Shown: positions 1 to 9,746 of the stretch, piece by piece
Layout of the letters: every line of letters starts with the position of its first letter
Numbering within the stretch: the stretch's first letter is position 1
NCBI GenBank assembly: GCA_900552465.1
Contig: URZO01000014.1
Coordinates: forward strand, 1-64,000
Direction: 5' to 3'
Source: an uncultured Parabacteroides sp.
Lineage (GTDB): Bacteria > Bacteroidota > Bacteroidia > Bacteroidales > Tannerellaceae
Length of the DNA: 64,000 bases
Notes under the pieces: generated by a model
Database searches by the model: none
Told to the model about the DNA's origin: nothing
What the model saw: the letters and a program-made list of their open reading frames with translations, nothing else
Program-made: the position numbers and the translations under genes

Positions 1-305
<305 letters not shown>

Positions 306-450
306 TTATCTAAAAGTAAAGGATTGATAGATCTGAAGGAATTAAGAATTATGAATTAAGAATTAATAAATAATACTTGATTCGCTCTACAGAAATACGT
401 TATGAGACTTCAAAGTGGAGTTGTCCAGTCAAAATCTTAATATTAAGTTA
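306..450 (+). other. 23S-5S spacer with AATTAAGAATT-type repeats
   Basis: Spacer between 23S and 5S. It holds near-direct repeats of aattaagaatt at about 341-371 and no tRNA that I can see. Similar AT-only simple repeats recur at 62034-62066 between sufE and the M28 gene. Confidence 0.6.
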
Positions 451-563
<113 letters not shown>

Positions 564-590
564 AGTCAGGTCGAAAGACTGAAAAGGTAG

Positions 591-623
591 AAAGGAATCA
601 ATCGATAGGTTGGTTCCTTTTTT
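591..623 (+). terminator. rRNA operon terminator
   Basis: The stem aaggaatcaa / ttggttcctt (one G-T pair) encloses a short loop and is followed by a T run at 618-623. It lies directly after the 5S gene and fits an intrinsic terminator of the rRNA operon. Confidence 0.8.
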
Positions 624-661
624 GGGTTATAGGGTTTTGAAAGTAAACGTTTATTCGTATC

Positions 662-1615
662 TTGTCAGTTATAATCAAACTAAATTTGAGCGTGGTAGAT
701 AAAACATTACAGGATCACACCAAACAGATCAATAGGGTTATAGATTATATTAACCTGAATTTGAACAGATCGATTACAATTGATGAGTTGTCATCCCTTG
801 TGGATCTTTCCACTTATCATTTTCATCGAATATTTACTTCCCTGATCGGAGAGCCTATTGGTAAATACATTCTTCGGAGAAGGTTGGAACGGGCAGCCAA
901 TGTTTTGTTAGGAGAACCAGTAGCTATCAAAGATGTGGCTTACGACGGAGGCTTTTCTTCTGTATCTTCTTTTTGCCGTAGTTTCAAACGTCATTTTGGG
1001 GTATCTGCGGAAGAGTATCGTCGCAAAAATAGATATCCGGATAGCAAGAATTGTCAATTCAAGAGCATAAATGAGCAACATACCTCACTTTATTCACGGT
1101 ACTTTTGTCGTGATAAAACAATTAATGTAAATGGTATGAATATGAATTGCACTTTTGAAATTAAACAAATGCCTGAGAGAACTATTATTTATTGTCGTCA
1201 TCAGGGGGCATTGAATCAAATGCAGGAAGCTTTTGCCAATCTTATGAAATGGGCATTACCCAGGGGATTGGTCTCACATCCGGATATGAAATTATTATCT
1301 GTTTATCATGATGACCCACGTGTTACTCCTGTCGATAAACTGACAGCTGATGCAGCAATGTTTGTAGAGACAGATATAAAACCGGAGGGAATGATTGGCT
1401 GTTATAAGCTTACTTCAGGGTTATACGCTGTTGGACGTTTCGAATTAGCAATGAATGAATTTCCGGCAGCTTGGTCTGCAATGTTCGATTTACTGGAGGA
1501 GAATGGATGCAAATGTGGGCATGGTCATCACTATGAAATCTATCAGAATAATCATGATGAACATCCGGAAAAGAAATTTATTGTTGATATTTGTATACCT
1601 GCCGATCCGGTATAA
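662..1615 (+). CDS. AraC-family regulator with GyrI-like effector domain
   Basis: 317 aa as read. Residues about 20-120 form an AraC/XylS-type double helix-turn-helix (recognisable core YHFHRIF, then GGFSSVSSFCRSFKRHFG near 95-115). Residues about 160-317 match a GyrI-like/AraC_E_bind small-molecule-binding domain, the layout of Rob/SoxS-like multidrug-responsive activators; the ligand is unknown. The start is unsettled. The frame has no ATG near its beginning: position 662 is a TTG, and TTG (686) and GTG (692) are alternatives. A TAAATTTG promoter-like motif at 681-688 would favour a start downstream of it. It stands alone and converges with the TPR gene across a shared terminator. Confidence 0.88.
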   Translation: MSVIIKLNLSVVDKTLQDHTKQINRVIDYINLNLNRSITIDELSSLVDLSTYHFHRIFTSLIGEPIGKYILRRRLERAANVLLGEPVAIKDVAYDGGFSSVSSFCRSFKRHFGVSAEEYRRKNRYPDSKNCQFKSINEQHTSLYSRYFCRDKTINVNGMNMNCTFEIKQMPERTIIYCRHQGALNQMQEAFANLMKWALPRGLVSHPDMKLLSVYHDDPRVTPVDKLTADAAMFVETDIKPEGMIGCYKLTSGLYAVGRFELAMNEFPAAWSAMFDLLEENGCKCGHGHHYEIYQNNHDEHPEKKFIVDICIPADPV

Positions 1616-1627
1616 ATCTTTAAGAAA

Positions 1628-1665
1628 TAAAAAAGCCCTATTCACATGAAGTGATAGGGCTTTTT
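1628..1665. terminator. Bidirectional terminator
   Basis: The arms aaaagccctattcac and gtgatagggcttttt (1631-1664) give a G/C-rich stem flanked by A and T runs. It sits between the converging AraC gene and TPR gene and can serve both. Confidence 0.85.
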
Positions 1666-1670
1666 GTTGT

Positions 1671-3839
1671 TTATAAAGAATCGTTTAGTACATATCTTAA
1701 TTGATCCATCATCAGAGATATTTCTGAATCTTCTATACCCGCTACTATCAGATCAGGAATATCTTGATTGAATTCTTCCTGAAATTTATGGAAATCTCCA
1801 TATTCCATATCTACTGCCTGTTTATAGAATTCTATGGCCCCCTTTATATTTTGTAGCGCCCATTCCGTATGTCCGGCATTCAATAGATCTTGTGTGTTAG
1901 GCTGGTTTTCTAATATCTTTTTATAATAATTACGTGCCTGATCATACTTGCCGGTCAGGAAAGAACACCATGCAATAGGTCTCCATGCTTTACTGTTACT
2001 ATCCATATAATCGACTTTGAAGAAACATTTCAGGGCTTCACTGTAATTCTTGAGTTCCAGATAACAATGACCGATACTGATTGTAATGGATAGATTATCC
2101 GGATTTAATTTTTCGTAACGTCGATAATATTTTAATGCTTCTTCGGGCTCTTTCAAAGAACGATAGCAACCGGCTATCCTACGGATAACCCATTTACTTC
2201 CTGGATTCAGTAAATCGGCTCGTAAATAGGCATCCAATGCTCCTTGTAAGTCGCCGTTCATTTGTTTACAATAACCGATCTTCTGGAAAAGAATATCACT
2301 GCTCTGATCTTTTTCGGCCAGATGGTTGAATATTGTCAAAGCATCGCTGAAATAATTCTTCCTCAGATAATATTCAGCAATGGAGCTCAGACTTTCTTCG
2401 TCAGAGATATAAGGCTGTAAAATATTCAGGTTATGGAAGTCGAGAGGCAGCGTAAAGATATCATCGAAATCCAGATGTCCTGGATATAACTTAAAAAATC
2501 GGTATAAGTCTTGTATGTACTGTCCGGTTATTGTTTCCAGTTTACCTCGTTTACTGATCAACTCTTCTTTATTTTGTTGAATCATTTCTGTCGCCTGACT
2601 GTCAAATTGGTTCATCATCATCTTTTTGGCCTCTTCAGGTAATTGCATCATACTGAAATATAATGAGTATTTATCTGAATTGCACATAAACGCGGCAACG
2701 GTCATGGAGTCCAGCATTTGTTTTTCTCCATTATTTTGGTGAAAACGATCGCCGAATGATGAATGTTCTGTTGTAAATGGCAATAACCAATTACTCAGTT
2801 CGCGGAAAAAAGGAAAACTTTTTAAGTGAACGAAAGTAGAGTGCATAACATCTGCTCCTTCCTGCTGCAATTCACTGAATTCTTCCATTTTTTTCCCGAG
2901 TGAACTATCAGCAAAAATGTTTTCCCATTCCGGGTTCATTTCATCCCCTAATTGTTCAGGAGTTATATCTTTGAGATTTATCTTATTACTGATTTTAGGA
3001 CTCAGTTTCATCATTTCAGGAATGATCTCATTTTGTAACTTTTTAGTTATCTTTTCCGTTTCACGCGCTAGAATAAAGCGTAAGGTGATCGTCCGAATCG
3101 CTTTGGTGAATCCTGGCGTTTCGGAAAGGGCATCCAGCCTGTTTGCTATTTGAGGATAAAGTGCTGTTCTTTTCCGATATATGTATAATGTCAAGAGAAC
3201 TGAAATTAGAGCTCGTACACGAATCTCTTCACTTTTATGATTGGCAGAATCAAATAACAACATTAACTTTTCCAGATCGAATGCAGCTTGTAATCCCAGC
3301 ATCAGGGCTGAAACTATTTGACAACCGGCTGTAAAAGGTAACTCTTCATCAAAGAGGATATTTTTTATAACTTCAGCTTCTTCAGTGGTAAAGGGATCGG
3401 ATACCCAGATTTTGTTGAAAAGGACGATCAATAGAGCATCGTATTCTGACCTGTTCCCAGTAGCATAATGTTTACTTAACTGGAGATGCAAGTTTTCGAA
3501 TGTTACGTTAGGCTGTACTTTCAAACTTCTGCGACGACTGTAAAAAGATAAAGGAGATTCGATAGCCAGTGCCTTGTGCCTGATCTGATCGGCCAACTCG
3601 TAAGAAGATGTTTGTATTTTATTATATATTTGTTCCTGCATCGGATCTTTAGCACCTTCGATGCGGTAACGTAACATATATTTATACGTGTCCTGCAGCT
3701 CATTTAATTTATCCTGAAATGAAATTTCACGGCTTCCGGATATAAGAGCTTGAATGGAATCAAAAGCATTCTTTAATTCCTTGTTATCTAATGAACCGAT
3801 AATTCGGTTATAAGCTTTATTTATTTCTAGTAGTGTCAT
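1671..3839 (-). CDS. TPR-repeat protein, function unknown
   Basis: 722 aa with no signal peptide, so probably cytoplasmic. The C-terminal third (about 500-690) carries consecutive tetratricopeptide repeats with spaced Ala/Gly/Tyr positions (for example LFQKIGYCKQMNGDLQGALD and AGCYRSLKEPEEALKYYRRY). The N-terminal two thirds are alpha-helical, without a domain I can name. TPR arrays are protein-protein interaction scaffolds; partner and process are unknown. It is divergent from lepA with 84 bp between the starts, which hold a promoter for each direction. Confidence 0.8.
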   Translation of the reverse strand: MTLLEINKAYNRIIGSLDNKELKNAFDSIQALISGSREISFQDKLNELQDTYKYMLRYRIEGAKDPMQEQIYNKIQTSSYELADQIRHKALAIESPLSFYSRRRSLKVQPNVTFENLHLQLSKHYATGNRSEYDALLIVLFNKIWVSDPFTTEEAEVIKNILFDEELPFTAGCQIVSALMLGLQAAFDLEKLMLLFDSANHKSEEIRVRALISVLLTLYIYRKRTALYPQIANRLDALSETPGFTKAIRTITLRFILARETEKITKKLQNEIIPEMMKLSPKISNKINLKDITPEQLGDEMNPEWENIFADSSLGKKMEEFSELQQEGADVMHSTFVHLKSFPFFRELSNWLLPFTTEHSSFGDRFHQNNGEKQMLDSMTVAAFMCNSDKYSLYFSMMQLPEEAKKMMMNQFDSQATEMIQQNKEELISKRGKLETITGQYIQDLYRFFKLYPGHLDFDDIFTLPLDFHNLNILQPYISDEESLSSIAEYYLRKNYFSDALTIFNHLAEKDQSSDILFQKIGYCKQMNGDLQGALDAYLRADLLNPGSKWVIRRIAGCYRSLKEPEEALKYYRRYEKLNPDNLSITISIGHCYLELKNYSEALKCFFKVDYMDSNSKAWRPIAWCSFLTGKYDQARNYYKKILENQPNTQDLLNAGHTEWALQNIKGAIEFYKQAVDMEYGDFHKFQEEFNQDIPDLIVAGIEDSEISLMMDQLRYVLNDSL

Positions 3840-3864
3840 ATAATATTAACAACAAATGGTATGC

Positions 3865-3872
3865 CAAAAGTA
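3865..3872 (-). promoter_or_regulatory. Bacteroidales -7 element for the TPR gene
   Basis: The minus strand reads TACTTTTG, matching TAnnTTTG, 26 bp before the TPR start codon. No convincing -33 element was seen. Confidence 0.5.
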
Positions 3873-3893
3873 TAGATTTCGGCCTAAATTTCC

Positions 3894-3901
3894 TATCTTT
3901 G
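3894..3901 (+). promoter_or_regulatory. Bacteroidales -7 element for lepA
   Basis: TATCTTTG, the best-conserved form of the Bacteroidales -7 box, 23 bp before the lepA ATG. Confidence 0.65.
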
Positions 3902-3923
3902 CACACCTAAAATAAATTAGCAG

Positions 3924-5711
3924 ATGAAGAATATCCGCAATTTCTGTATTATTGCTCATATTGACCATGGTAAAAGTACTTTGGCCGACCGTTTGCTTGA
4001 GTATACCAAGACAGTAGAAGGCAAAGACTTGCAAGCTCAGGTGCTGGATGATATGGACCTGGAGCGTGAACGAGGCATAACGATCAAGAGTCATGCCATT
4101 CAGATGAAGTATAATTATAAAGGAGAGGAATATATCCTGAACCTGATCGACACTCCGGGACACGTCGATTTTTCGTATGAGGTTTCCCGTTCGATTGCAG
4201 CCTGCGAAGGCGCTTTGCTGATTGTCGATGCTGCTCAGGGCATCCAGGCACAGACTATTTCCAATTTGTATATGGCAATAGAGAATGACCTGGAGATTAT
4301 TCCGGTAATGAATAAGATAGACCTGCCGAGCGCTATGCCGGATGAGGTGGAAGACCAGATCGTCGAACTCCTGGGTTGCCCGCGCGAAGATATTCTCCGG
4401 GCCAGCGGCAAGACGGGAGAGGGTGTCTATGATATATTAAACACGATAGTAGAAAAAGTACCGGCGCCAAAAGGGGATCCGGAAGCACCTTTGCAGTGCT
4501 TGATTTTCGACTCTGTCTTTAACTCGTTCCGCGGTATTATCGCTTATTTCAAGGTTGTGAACGGTGTGATCCGGAAAGGTGACCATGTCAAATTTATTGC
4601 AACAGGCAAAGAATATGACGCCGACGAAGTGGGAGTACTGAAGTTGACAATGTCTCCCCGCGATGAGATCCGCACCGGAGATGTGGGATATATCATATCG
4701 GGTATCAAGACTTCCCGCGAAGTGCGTGTGGGAGATACGATTACTCATGTTTCCCGTCCGGCCAAAGAGGCGATTTCCGGATTTGAGGAAGTGAAGCCGA
4801 TGGTGTTTGCCGGAGTCTATCCGATCGACAGTGAAGACTTTGAGAACTTGCGCGCCTCCTTGGAAAAGCTCCAACTGAATGATGCCTCGTTGACTTTCCA
4901 GCCGGAAAGTTCAGCAGCATTGGGCTTTGGCTTTCGTTGCGGTTTCCTGGGGTTGCTGCACATGGAGATTGTACAGGAGCGTCTGGATCGTGAGTTTAAT
5001 ATGGATGTGATCACGACTGTTCCGAACGTATCCTATAAAGTTTATGACAAAAAGGGTAATTGTACGGAAGTACATAATCCAAGCGGTTTGCCTGATCCTA
5101 CGCTAATCGATCATATCGACGAACCGTATATCCGTGCATCTGTCATAACCAACACCACGTTTATCGGCCCTATCATGACACTTTGTCTGGGTAAACGAGG
5201 TATATTGATTAAGCAGGAATATATTTCTGGCGACCGTGTGGAGATTCATTACGATATGCCGCTGGGTGAGATTGTGATTGATTTCTACGATAAACTGAAG
5301 AGTATTTCCAAAGGATATGCATCATTTGATTATCATATCCATGACTTCCGCCCAAGTAAACTGGTCAAGCTCGATATCCTGCTGAACGGCGAACCGGTGG
5401 ATGCGCTTTCCACGTTAACCCATGTGGATAACAGTGTTACGTTCGGCCGTCGTATGTGTGAAAAACTGAAAGAACTGATCCCGCGTCAGCAGTTCGATAT
5501 TGCTATCCAGGCTGCTATCGGCGCTAAGATTATCGCCCGTGAAACCATCAAGGCAGTCCGGAAAGATGTGACGGCCAAATGTTATGGCGGTGATATTTCC
5601 CGTAAGCGTAAGTTGCTGGAAAAGCAGAAAGAAGGAAAGAAACGAATGAAGCAAATCGGTACGGTCGAGGTTCCGCAGAAAGCATTCCTCGCGGTATTGA
5701 AATTGGATTAA
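3924..5711 (+). CDS. lepA: Elongation factor 4 (LepA), ribosomal back-translocase GTPase
   Basis: 595 aa, the full length for the family. The GTPase domain shows G1 AHIDHGKST (about 11-19), G3 DTPGH (about 75-79) and G4 NKID (about 128-131). EF-G-like domains II, III and V follow, then the LepA-specific C-terminal domain with the basic stretch [19 protein letters not shown]4 binds the ribosome and influences translocation and initiation under stress. It is a single-gene unit with its own -7 element upstream and a terminator hairpin downstream. Confidence 0.98.
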   Translation: MKNIRNFCIIAHIDHGKSTLADRLLEYTKTVEGKDLQAQVLDDMDLERERGITIKSHAIQMKYNYKGEEYILNLIDTPGHVDFSYEVSRSIAACEGALLIVDAAQGIQAQTISNLYMAIENDLEIIPVMNKIDLPSAMPDEVEDQIVELLGCPREDILRASGKTGEGVYDILNTIVEKVPAPKGDPEAPLQCLIFDSVFNSFRGIIAYFKVVNGVIRKGDHVKFIATGKEYDADEVGVLKLTMSPRDEIRTGDVGYIISGIKTSREVRVGDTITHVSRPAKEAISGFEEVKPMVFAGVYPIDSEDFENLRASLEKLQLNDASLTFQPESSAALGFGFRCGFLGLLHMEIVQERLDREFNMDVITTVPNVSYKVYDKKGNCTEVHNPSGLPDPTLIDHIDEPYIRASVITNTTFIGPIMTLCLGKRGILIKQEYISGDRVEIHYDMPLGEIVIDFYDKLKSISKGYASFDYHIHDFRPSKLVKLDILLNGEPVDALSTLTHVDNSVTFGRRMCEKLKELIPRQQFDIAIQAAIGAKIIARETIKAVRKDVTAKCYGGDISRKRKLLEKQKEGKKRMKQIGTVEVPQKAFLAVLKLD

Positions 5712-5720
5712 AGATAGAAA

Positions 5721-5752
5721 GGGGATGGATTTTAGATTCATCCCCTGTTTTA
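5721..5752 (+). terminator. lepA terminator
   Basis: A perfect GGGGATG / CATCCCC stem (5721-5745) followed by a short T-rich tail (tgtttt), 9 bp after the lepA stop codon. Confidence 0.75.
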
Positions 5753-6291
5753 CAATAACCCTCTTTTTCCCTATTTCACTACAAAAAAAGTACGTTTTTA
5801 GTTTGACTTTTGGCTACCGGAACAGCGTCTTTCGTGACAAACTGTCCGATGGTTTGCGCAGTACGTTCAAAAAGTATGACATTTGTCAAGTCGGAACATA
5901 TTCTTCCTTACGTTCTGGTAAAGCTTAACTTCCGGAGAATCGAATATTTGAAACAATAAAGGGAAGGGATATGGAAATATGGGAAGGAGCAGAAGAGGAT
6001 TCTGGAAGGACCTGGCACCTTATTTCCATGAAGCCGGACTTCATCGTGCTGACCCGGAACTTCGTTGCTCTGAAGTCTGACTTCATGGGTAACGAAGGTA
6101 AACTTCAGAGCGATAAACCGATACTTTAGAGGAATTTTCTGCGCACCTCGCGGCAATAGATTGGAAACTGACCCGTTTTTTGTCCGGGAGAAACCGTCTG
6201 GGAGACACTTCTTGAAAGCTTTAAAGGAGGTTTTCAGGGCGTTTTTTTACAATAAGTACCTGTTTGGAGTGTCTTTTTAAGGCATTATGGA
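5753..6291. other. Non-coding intergenic region between lepA and the CvfB-like gene
   Basis: About 540 bp with no convincing gene. Short open frames exist on both strands, but they show no family signature, and the minus-strand one simply translates the 21-bp repeats at 6022-6106. The remainder shows nothing recognisable. Both flanking genes end into this region (convergent). Confidence 0.7.
6022..6106 (-). repeat. Degenerate 21-bp tandem repeat, four units, with internal palindromes
   Basis: Read on the minus strand from 6106, GAAGT starts a new unit at 6106, 6084, 6063 and 6042, so the period is 22, 21 and 21 bp. Alternate units contain GAAGT...ACTTC or GAAGT...GCTTC palindromes and can pair with one another. 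The units are not identical, so this is a degenerate, structured array rather than a fresh duplication. Confidence 0.7.
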
Positions 6292-7131
6292 TTAGCCTTT
6301 GTTTGTCAATCGAATTCCTTCCGGTTCAAGGAGAATCAGTTTTTGTTTGTAAAGAGCCCCGATAGCTTGTTTGAATGCTTTTTTGCTGCAACGGAATAAG
6401 GAGTAAATAAGTTCCGGCTCGCTTTTATCGTGTACTGCGATATATCCGCCTTGCGCTTTCAGTGATTCCAGGATTGTTTTGGCAATGCCGTCTACTTTCT
6501 GATATCCTAATGGAGTCAGGCTGACATCGATTTTCTCATCTTCCCGCACTTCTTTGATATACCCTTTGATGTGTTCCCCTTTTTCCAACCGCTGGAAAAC
6601 TTCACTATGGTAAACCAGTCCCCAATGCGTGTTATTGATGATGACTTTGTATCCTATTTCGGTATCTTCCGCCACCAACAAGTCTACTTCCTGGTTCGGA
6701 ACATAGTCTGGTATGACATTGTCCAGGTATTTGTCTATTCTCGCAGAAGCGACTATGCGTCCGGTCACATGATCCAGATGTACATATACCAGATACCATT
6801 TCCCTTCGCGCATCGGCATTTTCTGTTCTTTAAAAGGAACCAGCAGGTCTTTCATCAATCCCCATTCCAGAAATGCGCCGGTATTGTTAACCGACTTAAC
6901 TTCCATAAACTGGAATTCTCCCACCTGCGCAAGCGGTCTGGCTGTCGTTGCAATCAGCCTTCCTTCGTTATCATGATAAATAAAGACTTCGACTTCATCT
7001 CCCGGTTTTACATTTTTCGGTACATAACGGGCCGGTAAAAGTATTTCCAGATCGTTTCCTCCATCCAGGTAAACCCCGAAATCCAAGTCTTTCACGATTT
7101 TGAGCGTATTATATTTTCCTATTTCTATCAT
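6292..7131 (-). CDS. CvfB-like S1-domain RNA-binding protein
   Basis: 279 aa. The layout matches the CvfB/YitL family: tandem S1-like OB folds (about 5-65, 70-140 and 145-210, including GVYLDGG and FLEWGLMKDLLVP) followed by a C-terminal winged helix (about 220-275). In Staphylococcus, CvfB binds RNA and affects virulence gene expression; the role in Bacteroidales is not established. Length is normal and the protein is cytoplasmic. A -7 element lies upstream at 7151-7158 on the same strand. Confidence 0.88.
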   Translation of the reverse strand: MIEIGKYNTLKIVKDLDFGVYLDGGNDLEILLPARYVPKNVKPGDEVEVFIYHDNEGRLIATTARPLAQVGEFQFMEVKSVNNTGAFLEWGLMKDLLVPFKEQKMPMREGKWYLVYVHLDHVTGRIVASARIDKYLDNVIPDYVPNQEVDLLVAEDTEIGYKVIINNTHWGLVYHSEVFQRLEKGEHIKGYIKEVREDEKIDVSLTPLGYQKVDGIAKTILESLKAQGGYIAVHDKSEPELIYSLFRCSKKAFKQAIGALYKQKLILLEPEGIRLTNKG

Positions 7132-7150
7132 CTTTCAAATTCTTTTGGGG

Positions 7151-7158
7151 CAAAAGTA
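7151..7158 (-). promoter_or_regulatory. -7 element for the CvfB-like gene
   Basis: The minus strand reads TACTTTTG (TAnnTTTG), 19 bp before the ATG. Confidence 0.5.
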
Positions 7159-7282
7159 CGGGAAAATGGGTTAATATCCTATATTTTTTACTTTCTAAGC
7201 AGCAATATATCAAAATTTGCATCGTTATAGAAGTAACAGTTTTTATGAGGAGTTTTTAAGTAGAAGGTTCCTTAGAAAATTG

Positions 7283-7290
7283 TATCTTTG
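7283..7290 (+). promoter_or_regulatory. -7 element of the capsule operon
   Basis: TATCTTTG, 32 bp upstream of the wza-like ATG. This is the most likely promoter for the long plus-strand capsule operon. I saw no inverted repeats flanking it that would suggest an invertible promoter, and no UpxY/UpxZ-type regulator precedes the operon. Confidence 0.6.
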
Positions 7291-7322
7291 CAGTTCTAAT
7301 TTAGAAATACATAATTAATAGC

Positions 7323-8132
7323 ATGAATTTGAAATATTATTTGTTTGCCCTTTTTTGTGGATTGATGTGTGCGTGTTCCGCGCCGAAAGATGTAGTATAT
7401 TTTCAGGGGATAGAAGAATTGGCTCCTGAGCAGTTGACAAAAATGAGTCAGACGTACACAACAAAAATTACAAATGATGATTTATTATCGATTAATGTAA
7501 CGGCATGGGATCCTGCGGCTGTTACGCCTTTTAATCCTCCTGTATATGCCTATTCGACACAAGGTGAACAGGCTCTTGCTGCATCCCAATCGTTGTATAC
7601 TTATTTGGTGGATCCGGAAGGAAACATTAATTTTCCAGTTCTTGGGAAAGTTCATGTGGCAGGTTTGACCAGGCAGGAGGTTGCAGCAAAGTTGGAGGAG
7701 ATGATATCCAAATATGTAGAGAATCCGTTAGTAAATGTCCAGCTTTTAAATTTTAAAATAACAATGATGGGGGAGGTTTCTCGTCCAGGTTCTTTTGCAA
7801 TTAAAAATGATAGAGTATCAGTTTTGGATGCTATTGGAATGGCGGGTGATTTACCTTTGACTGCTAATAGAAAGAATATATTGGTAATACGGGATAATAA
7901 TGGTGTAAAAGAAACGTTCCGGATGGATATAACGGATCCTGCAATATTTGCTTCTCCTGGTTTTTATTTGAAACAAAATGATATTGTATATGTTGAGCCG
8001 ATTAAAAATAAACAGCGTGCTCGTACAAGTTCTGATCGGCAGTTTACAATGTCTTTGCTGACATCTATTATTAGTTCTGTTTCAATCATAACAAGTATGG
8101 TAATTACAATTGTAAATCTTAATAGAAAATAA
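7323..8132 (+). CDS. Wza-like polysaccharide export outer-membrane lipoprotein
   Basis: 269 aa. A lipoprotein signal ends at Cys18 (LFCGLMCAC). The Poly_export domain (about 55-160) is followed by an SLBB-type domain (about 160-220, GEVSRPGSFAIKNDRVSVLDAIG). A C-terminal hydrophobic segment (about 242-265) may be the helix that crosses the outer membrane in Wza-type channels. It is the first gene of the capsule operon, 8 bp ahead of the chain-length regulator. It should form the outer-membrane exit channel for the polymer. Confidence 0.93.
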   Translation: MNLKYYLFALFCGLMCACSAPKDVVYFQGIEELAPEQLTKMSQTYTTKITNDDLLSINVTAWDPAAVTPFNPPVYAYSTQGEQALAASQSLYTYLVDPEGNINFPVLGKVHVAGLTRQEVAAKLEEMISKYVENPLVNVQLLNFKITMMGEVSRPGSFAIKNDRVSVLDAIGMAGDLPLTANRKNILVIRDNNGVKETFRMDITDPAIFASPGFYLKQNDIVYVEPIKNKQRARTSSDRQFTMSLLTSIISSVSIITSMVITIVNLNRK

Positions 8133-8140
8133 TCTGGGGT

Positions 8141-9745
8141 ATGACAACTATTCAGCATGATAATGAGACGATTAGTCTAAAGAAGATAATAATACACTAT
8201 GTTTGCCATTGGAAATTATTTGTATTTGCAGCTATAATCTCCTTGATACCGGCATCGTTATATTTGATTTTTACTCCTCGTACTTATGAAATAGCCGCAA
8301 AGATACAATTGGTCGAAGATAAAAGTAGTTCAAACAGTGGTTTCAATGTCGGAGAAGCTTCCGGACTGATGAAATCTTTTGGTTTGGGTGGAATTAGCGG
8401 GAGCGGTATTAATGTAGATGACGAAATGGCTAAATTGACTTCGAACTCTACATTGAAAGATATGGTTTTGAAATTAGGATTAAATGTTTCTTATTATAAA
8501 CCTTATGCATATAAGTATAAGATGTATGAGAATGCTCCATTGATATTGTCTGCAGATTCAGAAACTGAGCGTAATTTGGATTGTACTGTCGTTTTTGATG
8601 TGGATATAAAGAAGGACGGTCGAGTTAAAGTAAAGACGGAGGCATTAAAAGAAACAAAGGTATTTGAATTTAATTCGTTGCCAGCGGAGATAAAGTTAGA
8701 GGCCGGTAGTTTTATCTTGGCTTATAAAGATAAAGAAGTAAAACCATTGTCGTTGACTTTGGATATCTCTCCTGCTGGTTGGGTTGCTGAAACAATATTT
8801 CAGGATCTTACATTTGATGAATACTCTAAGAATGCAAATGTTATCGAACTCTCTTATGTTGATTATGAAAGGCGCAGAGGGCTTGATATGCTAAATACTT
8901 TAGTTGATATTTATAATCATCAAGAAGATTCTATAAAGAGAATTGAAGGACAAAAATCATTGACCTTTTTGGAAGGACGTATCCAAAATGTGATGGCGGA
9001 TTTAAGTGAAACAGAAGCATTGATCGAACGTTATAAATTGAAAAATAAAATGACGGATATCGAAGCTGATGTTCAGTTCTATGTAGAACAGTTGAAGGAT
9101 TTACAGGTTAAGATTATTGAGCTTGAAGCTCAAGACCGGCTTATCGACATGGTGACTGCGTATATTAAGGATCCGAAAAATAAATACAATTTGATACCTT
9201 CATTGCTTTCTACAGGTGAAGGAGATAAGGCGGGTCCTATAACAACCTATAATGAAGCCTTGTTGGAACGTGCAAAATTATTGCAAACGACAAAGGGGAA
9301 CAATCCTCTTATTGAACAAATAAATAATCAGGTCGATCAATTGAGAGAAAGTGTATATTTAGCTATAGGTAATTCCCAAAAGGCAGTTCAGTTTACCCTT
9401 GACGATTTGAGAGGAAAAGAGAAACTGATAATGGATAAGATGGGTACTGTTCCTACTTTGGAAAGAGAGTATATCGATTATAAACGGCAGCAGGAAATTT
9501 ATCAGGCGGTTTATTTGATCCTTTTACAAAAAAGAGAAGATATTGCTTTGTCCATAGGTGAGTCTAAAGATCGTGCGCGATTTATAGAAAAAACTTATGT
9601 GAAACAATCTCCGGTTGGACCGAGAAAATTGTATGCTGCAATAGGAATGTTACTCTTTACATTGATTATACCTGTAGGACTTTTATTTATAAAAGAACAA
9701 ATTTTATCATTGAAGGAAGAATTTGTAAAGACAAAGAAAAAGTAG
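8141..9745 (+). CDS. Wzc/Wzz-type polysaccharide co-polymerase (chain length determinant)
   Basis: 534 aa. Two membrane segments (about 26-47 and 497-520) bracket a large periplasmic Wzz/GNVR-type region with long coiled-coil helices (about 260-470). No Walker motifs or C-terminal tyrosine-rich tail are present, so the BY-kinase half of a classical Wzc is missing. It is expected to set polymer length and to bridge Wzy with the Wza channel. Spacing to its neighbours is 8 bp and 1 bp, indicating one transcript. Confidence 0.92.
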   Translation: MTTIQHDNETISLKKIIIHYVCHWKLFVFAAIISLIPASLYLIFTPRTYEIAAKIQLVEDKSSSNSGFNVGEASGLMKSFGLGGISGSGINVDDEMAKLTSNSTLKDMVLKLGLNVSYYKPYAYKYKMYENAPLILSADSETERNLDCTVVFDVDIKKDGRVKVKTEALKETKVFEFNSLPAEIKLEAGSFILAYKDKEVKPLSLTLDISPAGWVAETIFQDLTFDEYSKNANVIELSYVDYERRRGLDMLNTLVDIYNHQEDSIKRIEGQKSLTFLEGRIQNVMADLSETEALIERYKLKNKMTDIEADVQFYVEQLKDLQVKIIELEAQDRLIDMVTAYIKDPKNKYNLIPSLLSTGEGDKAGPITTYNEALLERAKLLQTTKGNNPLIEQINNQVDQLRESVYLAIGNSQKAVQFTLDDLRGKEKLIMDKMGTVPTLEREYIDYKRQQEIYQAVYLILLQKREDIALSIGESKDRARFIEKTYVKQSPVGPRKLYAAIGMLLFTLIIPVGLLFIKEQILSLKEEFVKTKKK

Positions 9746-9746
9746 C

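Noticed and set aside
5908..6156. 82-codon minus-strand open frame with repeated HEVRLQSNEV / DEVRLHGNKV peptides
   Set aside because: The peptide repeats are just the translation of the 21-bp DNA repeat at 6022-6106; there is no family signature or good ribosome binding site.
7132..7322. Invertible capsule promoter as in Bacteroides fragilis
   Set aside because: No pair of inverted repeats flanking the TATCTTTG box was found, and there is no UpxY/UpxZ regulator or site-specific invertase in the window.
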